Counted from the stretch's first letter, positions 43,937 through 52,308 are shown. The stretch: DNA of 64,000 bases from Clostridiales bacterium (GCA_012839295.1 DUNO01000013.1:209410-273409), one strand, 5' to 3'. Numbers and translations: made by a program. Notes: generated by a model not told the origin, from the letters alone.

Positions 43937-44992
43937 ATGGGAAACAGGTATGATGACATGGATTATATAGAAATTGATTCTGCAACAGGCCCGGGTGTTA
44001 AAATCAAGGATAAGGTTTATACTAAGTTCCTGCCGGATACGATTATTTGTAATAATCCTGTTGAATTACAGGAATTTTATTATTTTCCTGATGGGAAGGG
44101 ATATCGGACCGCATATAGCTGCCGCCCTACGGTATCAATAAACTTTAATGCGGCCCATACCTCCCTTCCCCTGAAAAGCAAGCTGCACAAGCACAATTAT
44201 TTTGAGTTAATGCTGGTTGCATCCGACCAATTTGAAATGCAGATTGAATCCCAGTTATGTAAATTTGACAAATGGGATATCTGTATATTAAATTGCTCTA
44301 CCCGCCATTCGGAGCTATTTAAGCCAGAGGATAAGGTATTTTATCTGGCCTTATCTCCCGAATATTTACTTGGCTGGCCACAGGAGGAGGGCATGAGCTT
44401 GTTACATACCCTGTTATTCACGAAATTTTTCAACAAGGGCTTGCGGGATACCTTGCAGCAAAATAAGGACTATATTGCAGCCAAATATACGGACCGGGAG
44501 GTAATACATCCTTTGCATGGAATTATGGGGGATATACGGAAGGAGTTTGAGGAAAAGCGCCCGGGATACCAGCTGTTTATCCGTGGGCTAATCTATCGTT
44601 TGTTCAGTATTTTGGCCGACCCGGTTTATTATAAAACGGAGTATGTTGATTTGGGGTTTGATGATGGATTTTCGCTTGCTTTGTCTGCAAAGCAGATTTT
44701 AGATAAGAACAAACGGAAGATGACAAAGCTTCAAATAGCGGAACGCTTGAATTACAGCAGCGAGTATATCAACAGGGTATTCAAAAAGCATTATGGGTGT
44801 ACAATACCGGAATATAACAAATTGGTTTGTATCAGGCATGCAGCCTATCTGATAAGCAGCACCAACCAGCATATACATGAAATCTGTAAAAAACTTGGTT
44901 TTACAAACCGGACTCATTTTTATAACTTGTTTGAACGTGAATATGGCTGCACGCCATCGTATTACCGGGAGAGGAACAATAAGTTTATCTAA
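43937..44992 (+). CDS. AraC family transcriptional regulator
   Basis: A 351-residue regulator. The N-terminal half looks like a cupin sensor (LHKHNYFELMLVASDQFEMQ, with two His residues). The C-terminal 100 residues hold two helix-turn-helix units (TKLQIAERLNYSSEYINRVF and GFTNRTHFYNLFEREYGCTP). The ATG at 43937 has AGGAGG four bases upstream; the longer open frame from 43802 begins in the promoter region. It is divergent from the GPH symporter and is its likely regulator. The ligand is probably the imported sugar. Confidence 0.88.
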   Translation: MGNRYDDMDYIEIDSATGPGVKIKDKVYTKFLPDTIICNNPVELQEFYYFPDGKGYRTAYSCRPTVSINFNAAHTSLPLKSKLHKHNYFELMLVASDQFEMQIESQLCKFDKWDICILNCSTRHSELFKPEDKVFYLALSPEYLLGWPQEEGMSLLHTLLFTKFFNKGLRDTLQQNKDYIAAKYTDREVIHPLHGIMGDIRKEFEEKRPGYQLFIRGLIYRLFSILADPVYYKTEYVDLGFDDGFSLALSAKQILDKNKRKMTKLQIAERLNYSSEYINRVFKKHYGCTIPEYNKLVCIRHAAYLISSTNQHIHEICKKLGFTNRTHFYNLFEREYGCTPSYYRERNNKFI

Positions 44993-45074
44993 TAATAAAA
45001 GTTGACATACTGGTTTTTTCGTGGTAATATGTGAAAAACTAAGAAGAGGCATAAGGATGAATCGTAACTTACAT

Positions 45075-45291
45075 TTGACAATATATACACATGTATATTA
45101 TTACAGACGTATTCGCTTGTAATCTGCTGAAATTCTCGTAAAGAGAATTATTCATTGCACAGATACAAGCCGGTAGGTCTTATATGTCTGTGCAAGAATG
45201 TAAAAAGATATGATTCATAATGAGGCTTCCTCGGATTATATATTGATTTACTTTGATCGCACCAGACATATAATATTAGGTGCGATTTTGT
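45075..45291 (+). ncRNA. Candidate structured leader or small RNA
   Basis: A consensus TTGACA at 45075 with weak -10 candidates precedes about 170 bases that can form three stems. These are AATTCTC/GAGAATT (45131-45149), TTGCACAGA/TCTGTGCAA (45155-45195) and a terminator stem ATCGCACC/GGTGCGAT (45256-45286) followed by TTTTGTCTTT. No ORF of note is inside. It ends 60 bases before the GNAT gene, so it may be a regulatory leader with a terminator or an independent small RNA. I cannot match it to a known riboswitch class. Confidence 0.4.
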
Positions 45292-45350
45292 CTTTATACG
45301 CAGCATAGGACACTATGCCGCGTATGGACAATGCCGGAGAGGAGATCAAT

Positions 45351-45842
45351 ATGGGTAACAAGGCAGTAACTCAGGGTATTTCGATTCGACTGGGAGGGCT
45401 AAGGGATGTGGAGCTGATCCACAAACTAAAATATCAGGCCTTCCTACCGTTGTATGAGAAATATCATGATGATGAAACAAGCCCTGCAAGGGAAAGCCTG
45501 GAAAAGGTGATAGATCAGCTAAAGCAGGATGATACCGAATATTATCTAATCAGCTCTGGCAGTAATGAGGTGGGCGCGGTAAGAATAAAACATAAGGGAA
45601 AGGGCGTCTATACAATTTCTCCGGTCTTTGTCATTCCGGAATTTCATAATAAAGGAATAGCCGGTAAGGTGCTTGAAAAAATGTTTGATATATATCCGGA
45701 AGCTGTGGCCTGGAGGCTGGAGACGGTTTTAGAGGAGGTTGGGAATTGTCATTTATATGAAAGGCTAGGCTTTGTAGCCACTGGGAATATGAAATATATA
45801 AATGACAATATGACCTTGATTGAATATGAGAAAGTTATATAA
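45351..45842 (+). CDS. GNAT family N-acetyltransferase
   Basis: A 163-residue GNAT enzyme. The acetyl-CoA loop is seen in VFVIPEFHNKGIAGKVLEKM (motif A, Q/RxxGxG/A), followed by the YERLGFVATG region of motif B. It acetylates an amino group of a small molecule, peptide or antibiotic; the acceptor is unknown. GAGGAG lies six bases before the ATG at 45351; the open frame upstream from 45315 has no site. It is a single gene between the structured leader and a strong terminator. Confidence 0.87.
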   Translation: MGNKAVTQGISIRLGGLRDVELIHKLKYQAFLPLYEKYHDDETSPARESLEKVIDQLKQDDTEYYLISSGSNEVGAVRIKHKGKGVYTISPVFVIPEFHNKGIAGKVLEKMFDIYPEAVAWRLETVLEEVGNCHLYERLGFVATGNMKYINDNMTLIEYEKVI

Positions 45843-45848
45843 TGGCAA

Positions 45849-45886
45849 TAGAAGAAACCGGCCCTAAAAGGAACCGGTTTCTTCTT
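45849..45886. terminator. Bidirectional terminator GNAT / PII-like
   Basis: Arms GAAGAAACCGG and CCGGTTTCTTC with a short loop lie between convergent genes and suit both directions. Confidence 0.75.
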
Positions 45887-45913
45887 CTAAACATAAATAA
45901 AAATTACTCTAAC

Positions 45914-46255
45914 CTATTCTGTTTTCCCGTTTAACGGTGCCGGTGAGGTTGTCATGACAAACTTATCGACCGGCATGGTAAAACAGATGCTGTTGGCGGG
46001 AGTGCCAGGACCGGTCTGCCGTCTTAGGGCCTGGATGACCTTCTCAGTCATATCCCCGTCAATCACACTTAAAATAATTTCTTTCTCCGTGTCAATGGTA
46101 ATTCCCAAAATTGATTTATGCACGGCTCCGGCTCCGCGGGCATTCATGATCGTTGCACCGCCCACCCCTTCTTCGCGTAAGATTTCCGCAATTTCATCGG
46201 CAAACCCGATATTGGCAATAATATATAATGCCTTTTTATGACTCATTTCAGCCAC
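45914..46255 (-). CDS. PII-like signalling protein (first)
   Basis: A 113-residue protein with the PII ferredoxin-like fold: a first beta strand ALYIIANIG, a helix DEIAEILREEGVGG, then TIMNARGAG, which matches the start of the PII T-loop region, and a second beta-alpha-beta unit ending TPANSICFTMPVDKFV. PII proteins bind nucleotides and control transporters or enzymes. There is no Tyr uridylylation site in the expected place. I chose the GTG at 46255, eight bases after GGAGG; an ATG at 46246 is possible. It is the last gene of a three-gene unit with a second PII-like protein and a DUF1538 membrane protein. Confidence 0.8.
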   Translation of the reverse strand: MAEMSHKKALYIIANIGFADEIAEILREEGVGGATIMNARGAGAVHKSILGITIDTEKEIILSVIDGDMTEKVIQALRRQTGPGTPANSICFTMPVDKFVMTTSPAPLNGKTE

Positions 46256-46273
46256 TTCAAAATCCTCCAAAAA

Positions 46274-46591
46274 TTAAAACGAAATATTTTCAATCGGTAT
46301 GGTAAATGCAATACCTGTGTTTGGTTTGTCAAAATGAAATTTATTGACCAGCATATCCAGCACAGTGTCGACCTTGTTGCAGGGCAGCAGGCAGGTTATC
46401 ACAACCTTATTCTCTTCCGGTACGAGCCCCAGCATATCATGCAGGAAATCGGATTTGACGGAACCCTCGCCATACATAATGGTTATCAGCCGTCCCCCCT
46501 GTTCGGATAAGGAATTGGTGAGGGTATCTCTTAGTTTTCTTCCGGCGATTATAGTCATAAATTCCAGACAAAATGGAATATCATATGTCAC
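46274..46591 (-). CDS. PII-like signalling protein (second, diverged)
   Basis: A 105-residue relative of the preceding protein with the same strand-helix order: FMTIIAGRKLRDTL, then GGRLITIMYGEGS, and an end TGIAFTIPIENISF parallel to that of its neighbour. It starts at a GTG with GGAGG nine bases upstream and overlaps the DUF1538 gene by 11 bases, so translation is coupled. Two distinct PII-like subunits could form a mixed trimer or act on different halves of the membrane protein. Confidence 0.72.
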   Translation of the reverse strand: MTYDIPFCLEFMTIIAGRKLRDTLTNSLSEQGGRLITIMYGEGSVKSDFLHDMLGLVPEENKVVITCLLPCNKVDTVLDMLVNKFHFDKPNTGIAFTIPIENISF

Positions 46592-48539
46592 TGTTTCTAT
46601 CCTCCGTGGATAAAATCCCGTCTGTTGCTACTGCGTCGGGATAGTTATTACTTGCATGAAGGTCGTTGTCACTTCCCTCAAGATAATTATTACTTTCTTC
46701 AATAGAACTGTCAGTTTTTGTAAAATAATTATTAGCTTCTTTAGAATGGTTATTAGTTTCTTCGGGATGGTTATTAGCATCATTGGAAGAATCGTTAGCT
46801 TCTTCCAATGAGCTGTTAGTTTCTTCGGAAAAGTTATTAGCTTCTTCGGAAAAGTTATCAGCTTCTTCAGAAGAGCTATTAGCCTCTGCAAAATGGCTGT
46901 TAACTTCTTCAAAATGGTTATTAGATACTTCAAAATAGCTGTCGGTTACTTCAAGATTAATATTATTAGCTGCTGCCATCTGAGGAGCTTGCAAGAAAAT
47001 GGATTCCAATTCATGAAGCTCTGCAAGTTCACCTTCCTCAATAAGCTTCTGTGATTTTTTCAGCTTGATATCATAAAGGATACCTAAAGCCTGCACGGCA
47101 ATTAAAGGTGTCACAGATATGAATGCAATAATTCCAAACCCATTTGATAAAATTGATTGGGCTCCCTCTCCCGCCAAATCAGCCACAGCCTGTGCAGCTC
47201 CCAGGGTAAGGGGGGTTAAGAATGCCGATGTCAGCGCACCGCCCGTGACTCCGCCGGAATCAAATGCCAACCCTACAAAAAGATTCGAAGTGAATTTCAT
47301 CATAATGAGGGCTATGGCATAAAGCGGAATCAAAAACCAAAGGATGTGTATCTGAGTCAAAATTTTAACCATTGAAATTAATGAGGCAAAACCAATGCCG
47401 ATAGCAAGCGTTGAACGGATCGCTATTTTTTTGATATGCCCATTGGTAATTTCTTCGAGCTGTTCGCCTAATACAGTAACAGCCGGCTCGGACAACGTAA
47501 TTGCAACACCCAGTACAAATCCGACCAGAAGCAGCAGCCACTTGAACCAGCCTGGACGGGAGGGGGCTAAAAATACTTCGCCGATATATTTGCCTGCAAA
47601 CGCAAAGCCGAAATCAATTCCTGATAAGAAAATGAGGAGGCCTACGTATGTAGAAATTGAACCAAGCAATATCTGGATAAGCTCCTTCTTTGGAAGCTTT
47701 ATAAGCAGAAACTGGAATGGCAAGTATACAATCACAATCGGAAAAAGTGCGAGGGCAACACCAACAAAATTTGACTGGATAATTGCACCTAAGCTTTCTG
47801 TTGCACCTGGATCATATACACCAGCTGGAGGAAGCACTCCTCCGTTTACTGCTTTTAAGATGATGCCATAAAAGAACAATGCTAAAATAGGCCCTACGGA
47901 TGCAAGCCCTATAATGCCGAAGGTATCTTCGTTAGCCTTGTGCTTTGACATAGTGCCGGAAACGCCCAGACCGAGTGCCAGTATAAAGGGGACGGAAATG
48001 TCACCTGTAGTTGCGCCGCTGCCATCAAAGGCCAATGCGACGAACTGCTCGGGCACAAAAAAGACAGTAATAAAAATTGTAATGTAAAGTATAGCAAATA
48101 CAATCTTAATATTCAAGTCTTTCATGATTCTGTACAGCGAAAAACCAACCAACACGCCAATTCCCGTACCCATGATCCAAATGAATACTGTCTCATTGAC
48201 AATAGGCATGATCATGTAGGTCTGTCTGGCTAATACTGCCAGAGCCGGTTCGGCAACGGTAGCAAGAAGGCCAAATAGAAAGCCAAAGAAAATAATGAAT
48301 ATGGCTTTTTTTAATTTTATCAGGGAACTTCCGACCAGTTTACCAATTGGCAGGATGCTGATGCTCAGGCCATCCAGAAACAGCGACTGTCCCAGAACAA
48401 CACTCGCGTAACCAACTATTAACTTAATGTAGTCGAATGCGTTATCCATGGGAGCCACGAAAACGCAGACAATAATAATGACTGCCGCAAGGGGCAATGA
48501 TGATAAAAAAACCTCTTTTAATGTATTAAAGAATCTCAT
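46581..48539 (-). CDS. DUF1538 membrane protein with Asn/Glu-rich heptad tail
   Basis: A 652-residue protein. Two homologous membrane halves are evident. VAEPALAVLARQ and FVALAFDGSGATTGD in the first match LSEPAVTVLGEQ and FVGLAFDSGGVTGGA in the second, so the protein arose by internal duplication and has about 12-14 helices. This is the DUF1538 family, putative transporters of unknown substrate that are often found beside PII-like genes. The last 120 residues are not membrane: 15 degenerate heptads rich in Asn, Ser and Glu. The gene overlaps the second PII-like gene. PII control of transport, as in SbtA-SbtB, is an analogy only. Confidence 0.85.
   Translation of the reverse strand: MRFFNTLKEVFLSSLPLAAVIIIVCVFVAPMDNAFDYIKLIVGYASVVLGQSLFLDGLSISILPIGKLVGSSLIKLKKAIFIIFFGFLFGLLATVAEPALAVLARQTYMIMPIVNETVFIWIMGTGIGVLVGFSLYRIMKDLNIKIVFAILYITIFITVFFVPEQFVALAFDGSGATTGDISVPFILALGLGVSGTMSKHKANEDTFGIIGLASVGPILALFFYGIILKAVNGGVLPPAGVYDPGATESLGAIIQSNFVGVALALFPIVIVYLPFQFLLIKLPKKELIQILLGSISTYVGLLIFLSGIDFGFAFAGKYIGEVFLAPSRPGWFKWLLLLVGFVLGVAITLSEPAVTVLGEQLEEITNGHIKKIAIRSTLAIGIGFASLISMVKILTQIHILWFLIPLYAIALIMMKFTSNLFVGLAFDSGGVTGGALTSAFLTPLTLGAAQAVADLAGEGAQSILSNGFGIIAFISVTPLIAVQALGILYDIKLKKSQKLIEEGELAELHELESIFLQAPQMAAANNINLEVTDSYFEVSNNHFEEVNSHFAEANSSSEEADNFSEEANNFSEETNSSLEEANDSSNDANNHPEETNNHSKEANNYFTKTDSSIEESNNYLEGSDNDLHASNNYPDAVATDGILSTEDRNSDI
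46641..46955 (-). repeat. 21-bp degenerate tandem array, 15 units, coding
   Basis: Residues 529-633 of the DUF1538 protein form fifteen uninterrupted heptads of the pattern [Leu/Phe/Ser]-Glu-Glu-[Ala/Thr/Val]-Asn-[Asn/Ser]-x, for example SEEADNF, SEEANNF and PEETNNH. The underlying 21-bp units keep phase without a gap over 315 bp. A cytoplasmic, acidic, probably disordered or weakly coiled tail results. Confidence 0.85.
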
Positions 48540-48703
48540 AATACCTAAAGCATAACAAAGAAAAAAGATAAATGCAACCGTTTTTGGGTATATTTTTGAG
48601 ACTTTAGATTTTTTTTAGATTTTATAATAAATATATACATTTTTAGATCTGTTGACAAATAATTTGACATAAAGAAAGAAAAATGGAATTTAAAGGATAA
48701 AAA

Positions 48704-48743
48704 AGCCCTTAAGCACGGCTGTTACAGACGATGCTTAAGGGCT
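48704..48743 (-). terminator. Terminator of the eda-kdgK unit
   Basis: Arms AGCCCTTAAGCA and TGCTTAAGGGCT (12 bp, perfect) are followed on the minus strand by TTTTTTAT. The DUF1538 promoter must lie in the AT-rich stretch 48540-48700. Confidence 0.85.
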
Positions 48744-48800
48744 GCAATAAAAGGAGTGGGTATAGTCTCCCTTTACTAACCAAAAGGGCATTCCAGGGCG

Positions 48801-49826
48801 TTATCTCTGGACACGGCCGGAGGCATCTCCCCCGGCAAGCTTTAGCACTTCGGCAACGGATACATGGTTAAAGTCACCTTCAATGCTGTGCTTTAAGCAG
48901 CTGGCAGCCACGGCAAATTCGATAGCCTCCTGGGGGGCATAATCATTTAGCGTGGCATAGATTAGTCCGGCACCGAAGGAATCTCCCCCGCCGACACGGT
49001 CTACAATATGCATTAGATATTTTTTGCTGAAATAATGGTCTTTTCCGTCATAGAGCATAGCTGCCCAATAATTATCATTGGCTGAAACAGATTCACGCAA
49101 TGTAATGGCGACCTTATTGAAGCCAAATTTTTTCGTTAGCTGGCAGGCTACGTCCTTATAGCCATCATGGTTCACTTTTCCGGTAGTAACATCAGTGTCG
49201 GCTGCCTTTATGCCAAATACGTCATGTGCATCCTCTTCATTGGCAATGCAGACGTCAACATATTGGCAAAGCTCACTCATAACCTGGTTCGCTTTTGCCT
49301 TTGACCACAGCTTATTCCTGTAATTTAAATCACAGCTTACGGTGATCCCCTTTTCCTTTGCATATTTACATGCATCCAGGCAGACCGCCGCAATATTATC
49401 ACCGAGGGCAGGGGTTATTCCGGTGAAATGGAACCAGTCTGCATCCTCAAATATTTTTTCCCAATTAAAATCGTCGCTTGTAGCCGTCTGGATGGAGGAA
49501 CCGGCACGGTCATAAATGACCTTGGAGGGTCTTTGGCTGGCGCCCTTTTCCAGAAAATAGATACCGACACGGTCACCGCCGCGGGTGATCAATGATGTAT
49601 CAACGCCGTATTTCCGCAGGGAATTGACACCTGCCTGCCCGATCTCGTTCGTGGGAAGCTTTGTAACAAAGCTTACATCCATTCCAAAATTGGCCAGGGA
49701 AACGGCAACATTTGCTTCGCCGCCGCCATAGGTTGCATTATATTGTTCTGTCTGTACGAACCGGCTGTAGCCTTCCGGGGCCAGCCTCAACATGATTTCT
49801 CCAAAGGTTATAACTCTTTTAGACAT
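48801..49826 (-). CDS. kdgK: 2-keto-3-deoxygluconate kinase
   Basis: A 341-residue PfkB-family sugar kinase. The N-terminal GEIMLRLAPEG and GGGEANVAVSLANFG match KdgK. The catalytic Asp lies in the C-terminal GGGDSFGAGLIY anion-hole motif. It phosphorylates 2-keto-3-deoxygluconate to KDPG, which the aldolase encoded 55 bases upstream splits. GGAGG precedes the ATG. It belongs to a pectin or hexuronate catabolic module; the uronate isomerase and oxidoreductase genes are not in the window. Confidence 0.92.
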   Translation of the reverse strand: MSKRVITFGEIMLRLAPEGYSRFVQTEQYNATYGGGEANVAVSLANFGMDVSFVTKLPTNEIGQAGVNSLRKYGVDTSLITRGGDRVGIYFLEKGASQRPSKVIYDRAGSSIQTATSDDFNWEKIFEDADWFHFTGITPALGDNIAAVCLDACKYAKEKGITVSCDLNYRNKLWSKAKANQVMSELCQYVDVCIANEEDAHDVFGIKAADTDVTTGKVNHDGYKDVACQLTKKFGFNKVAITLRESVSANDNYWAAMLYDGKDHYFSKKYLMHIVDRVGGGDSFGAGLIYATLNDYAPQEAIEFAVAASCLKHSIEGDFNHVSVAEVLKLAGGDASGRVQR

Positions 49827-49881
49827 AAACGCCTCCTCGATATTGATTATTCATTAAGTGGTTCTCTTGGTTTGGATCTCT

Positions 49882-50856
49882 TTATTTTTGTACCAGGTGT
49901 AATGCAAATCCGCCATAATTACCTTTTAAATAGACGGCTTTCAATTGCTGTGCAGCGTCATATTTAGCTGTTGGCATATCAACCTGGAAGCCGCGCATTT
50001 CCAAATGATAGATTGCCCGTTCTATGTAATTGGTAGCAATGGCAATATGCCCCTTTGCGCCGAGATAGGGGGACTTCATGATTTCGAAGCCTGTTCCGGC
50101 AAAGATGGAGGAGGTCTTTGGATCCTTCTTAAAATCAAAAATTTGCTCAAAGGTATCAGCCAGCGAATCAGCCTCGGCTTCACTCTCCATATTTATCCCC
50201 ACATGGGCCAGCTTAAAGCCAAGCATGGAAGAGACGGCCTGTTTTGTCAGGGCAGTAATCTCCGCAAAATTTTTACTCCTTATTAAATCATTGCTGACCA
50301 TCCAGCTTCCGCCGCATGCTATTATTTTACGGAAATCCAGATAGGTAGTCAGGTTGGCCGGGCCAATTCCGCCGGTGGGCATGAACTTCATATTGGAATA
50401 GGGTGCAGCCATGGCTTTAATCATGTTCAGGCCGCCGCATGCTTCCGCAGGAAAAAATTTCACTACCTCAAGCCCTTGTTCTATGGCCTGTTCAATATCG
50501 CTGGGATTTGCGCAGCCGGGCACGATAGTGATGCCTTTGTCAACACAATATTTCACAATTTTAGGATTAAAGCCGGGACTTACGATAAATTTGGCTCCTG
50601 CCCCGATGGCACGGTCCACCTGCTCCGTGGTTAATACGGTACCGGCACCGACCAGCATTTCCGGAAACTCTTCTGCCATGATGCGGATGGAATTCTCAGC
50701 GGCGGCAGTACGGAAGGTAACCTCAGCGCAGGGGAGGCCACCTGCACAAAGAGCCTTTGCCAGGGGTGCGGCATCCTCTGAATTGTCTAGGGCTATTACA
50801 GGTACAATTCCTATTTTTGAAATTTGTTCTAAGATTTCATTCATGATTTTTACCAT
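49882..50856 (-). CDS. eda: KDPG/KHG aldolase fused to a VOC-like domain
   Basis: A 324-residue two-domain protein. Residues 1-212 form a complete Eda aldolase: GIVPVIALDN, the Glu in CAEVTFRT, GAGTVLTTEQ and the Schiff-base Lys in VVKFFPAEA. It splits KDPG into pyruvate and glyceraldehyde 3-phosphate. Residues 213-324 add a glyoxalase/VOC-like beta-alpha-beta unit (LAHVGINMESEAEADSLADT) of unknown purpose. The plain enzyme has about 210 residues, so this is a fusion; similar proteins are known to me from Clostridia. The start is ATG 50856 or 50844; neither has a strong ribosome site. Confidence 0.9.
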   Translation of the reverse strand: MVKIMNEILEQISKIGIVPVIALDNSEDAAPLAKALCAGGLPCAEVTFRTAAAENSIRIMAEEFPEMLVGAGTVLTTEQVDRAIGAGAKFIVSPGFNPKIVKYCVDKGITIVPGCANPSDIEQAIEQGLEVVKFFPAEACGGLNMIKAMAAPYSNMKFMPTGGIGPANLTTYLDFRKIIACGGSWMVSNDLIRSKNFAEITALTKQAVSSMLGFKLAHVGINMESEAEADSLADTFEQIFDFKKDPKTSSIFAGTGFEIMKSPYLGAKGHIAIATNYIERAIYHLEMRGFQVDMPTAKYDAAQQLKAVYLKGNYGGFALHLVQK

Positions 50857-51027
50857 ATGATTTGTTCATTGCCTAAATCATATTTTCCTTTCCTTGATAA
50901 TTAATAGTGATAGAAGTTTGCCATAATCCCATGGAGATGGTAGCTGCTATAGTCTGGCCGGTTACGGCAGGGATTGCTTTGGTGGGGTGTTAAACTAAAG
51001 TCTGCAAAGGAAATGACTTTATAATTA

Positions 51028-51056
51028 TGTTTCACAATATGAAACAAGGTTTCATA
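51028..51056. promoter_or_regulatory. KdgR-like operator between eda and the IclR gene
   Basis: Two overlapping 19-bp palindromes share a half-site: TGTTTCA-N5-TGAAACA (51028-51046) and TATGAAAC-N3-GTTTCATA (51038-51056). The second closely resembles the enterobacterial KdgR box built on TGAAAC...GTTTCA. The site lies in the divergent region of the 2-keto-3-deoxygluconate genes and an IclR-family gene, the family to which KdgR belongs. Confidence 0.65.
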
Positions 51057-51215
51057 AAATTATAATTTGAGTATAAGGTGATTAATGTAATTTGTCAAGA
51101 ACTTATGACCGTATTTTTCTGCTATTATTCTATTGGTTTCCACTATTGCTGTATTTTGTATTTTCCTTCTTCCAGGTTGTATTTTTTTTCCGTAGCTGTT
51201 AATATTAGATTGTTT

Positions 51216-51305
51216 GATGGAGTGGGGTTGAGCGGCGTGGAATTGAGTGTAGTGGGATTTAGCAGCATGAGACTGAGTAACATAGGACTGATGGCACGAG
51301 ATGGA
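51216..51305. repeat. 15-bp degenerate tandem array, 5-6 units
   Basis: Five clear 15-bp units (for example GATGGAGTGGGGTTG, AGCAGCATGAGACTG, AGTAACATAGGACTG) and one decayed unit run without a gap and end 46 bases before the IclR start. It has the same period and purine bias as the array at 16237 but a different sequence. With the operator, this accounts for most of the intergenic region 50857-51351. Confidence 0.7.
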
Positions 51306-51351
51306 ATAATACAAGCTTCAGCAATATAAAATTAAGAAGGTGAATGATAAG

Positions 51352-52140
51352 ATGGCGGACAAAAATGAAAGGGATGTTAAAAATCCGGTCCAAGCGGCAG
51401 AGCGGATATTTGGGGTATTGGAGACCCTGGCGGTAACAGGACCCATAGGGCTTGTAGAATTGAGTACCAGGCTGGGGCTGCACAAAAGCACGGTGCATAG
51501 GTTATTGCTGTCGTTAATCTGCATGGGATATGTGAACCAGGATGAAGAGACAGGGAAGTATATGCTTTCCTTTAAGATAGTAGAGTTGTCAGGAAGGGTA
51601 TTATCGAAGGTTGACATTATCAACCTGGTACGCCCGTATATGGAAGAACTGGCAAACAGCTGCAGGGAAACGGTACATTTTGTACAAAGAAGGGGAACGG
51701 AAGTTTTTTATCTGGATAAGGTTGCGCCCCTGTATCCCCGGGAAAGTGCCATACGGATGGCATCACAGGTGGGATTGGCAAGACCGCTATACTGCTCGGC
51801 TGTCGGAAAGGCAATCTTAGCGGAAATGACGGACAGTGAGGTCAGATATCTCTGGGATAACAGCCTGATTGAGAAAAAGACGGAAAAGACAATTACGGAA
51901 TATCAAGAGCTCCAAAAAGAGTTAGCCCAGATCAGGGAAAAAGGGTATGCACTGGATAACGAGGAAAATGAAATCGGGGTGAGGTGCATAGCCGCCTGTA
52001 TAAAAAACCATAACGGGATACCGGGTAATGCCTTTAGTATATCTGCACCGGCAGTCCGCATGTCGGATGAGCGTATCGCCGTCCTGGCCCAGGATGTCCT
52101 AAAGACCAAAAGGACGATCCAAAAAGCCCTGGGGAATTAA
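51352..52140 (+). CDS. IclR family transcriptional regulator (KdgR-like)
   Basis: A 262-residue IclR-type regulator. The winged helix is at residues 12-70 (PIGLVELSTRLGLHKSTVHR). The effector domain follows, with SAVGKAILA and GYALDNEENEIGVRCIAA. ATG 51352 follows AAGAAGG; a GTG at 51340 is in frame but overlaps that site. It is divergent from eda-kdgK and next to a KdgR-like palindrome, so it probably represses these genes until 2-keto-3-deoxygluconate binds. This is inference from family and position. Confidence 0.92.
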   Translation: MADKNERDVKNPVQAAERIFGVLETLAVTGPIGLVELSTRLGLHKSTVHRLLLSLICMGYVNQDEETGKYMLSFKIVELSGRVLSKVDIINLVRPYMEELANSCRETVHFVQRRGTEVFYLDKVAPLYPRESAIRMASQVGLARPLYCSAVGKAILAEMTDSEVRYLWDNSLIEKKTEKTITEYQELQKELAQIREKGYALDNEENEIGVRCIAACIKNHNGIPGNAFSISAPAVRMSDERIAVLAQDVLKTKRTIQKALGN

Positions 52141-52308
52141 TAAAGGGGCATTGTTCGGGCTGATGCATGGCGTCTTGTTCTTCTTATCCGTGGGGCTGAT
52201 CCACGGTGTTGCCAATACCTGCTCATCCATTGCCGCCTTGTTTAATCTGATATAAATTAATTGCTGCAATGGCAGCCTGTACAAAAATAATACTGGGTGA
52301 ATGATATA

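Noticed and set aside
45075..45291. 6S RNA or a known riboswitch (T-box, cobalamin, SAM)
   Set aside because: The ends do not pair into a long closed rod and no class-specific conserved core is present.
51078..51329. Plus-strand ORF with pentapeptide-like repeats
   Set aside because: It arises from the 15-bp array and lies in the leader of the IclR gene without a ribosome site.
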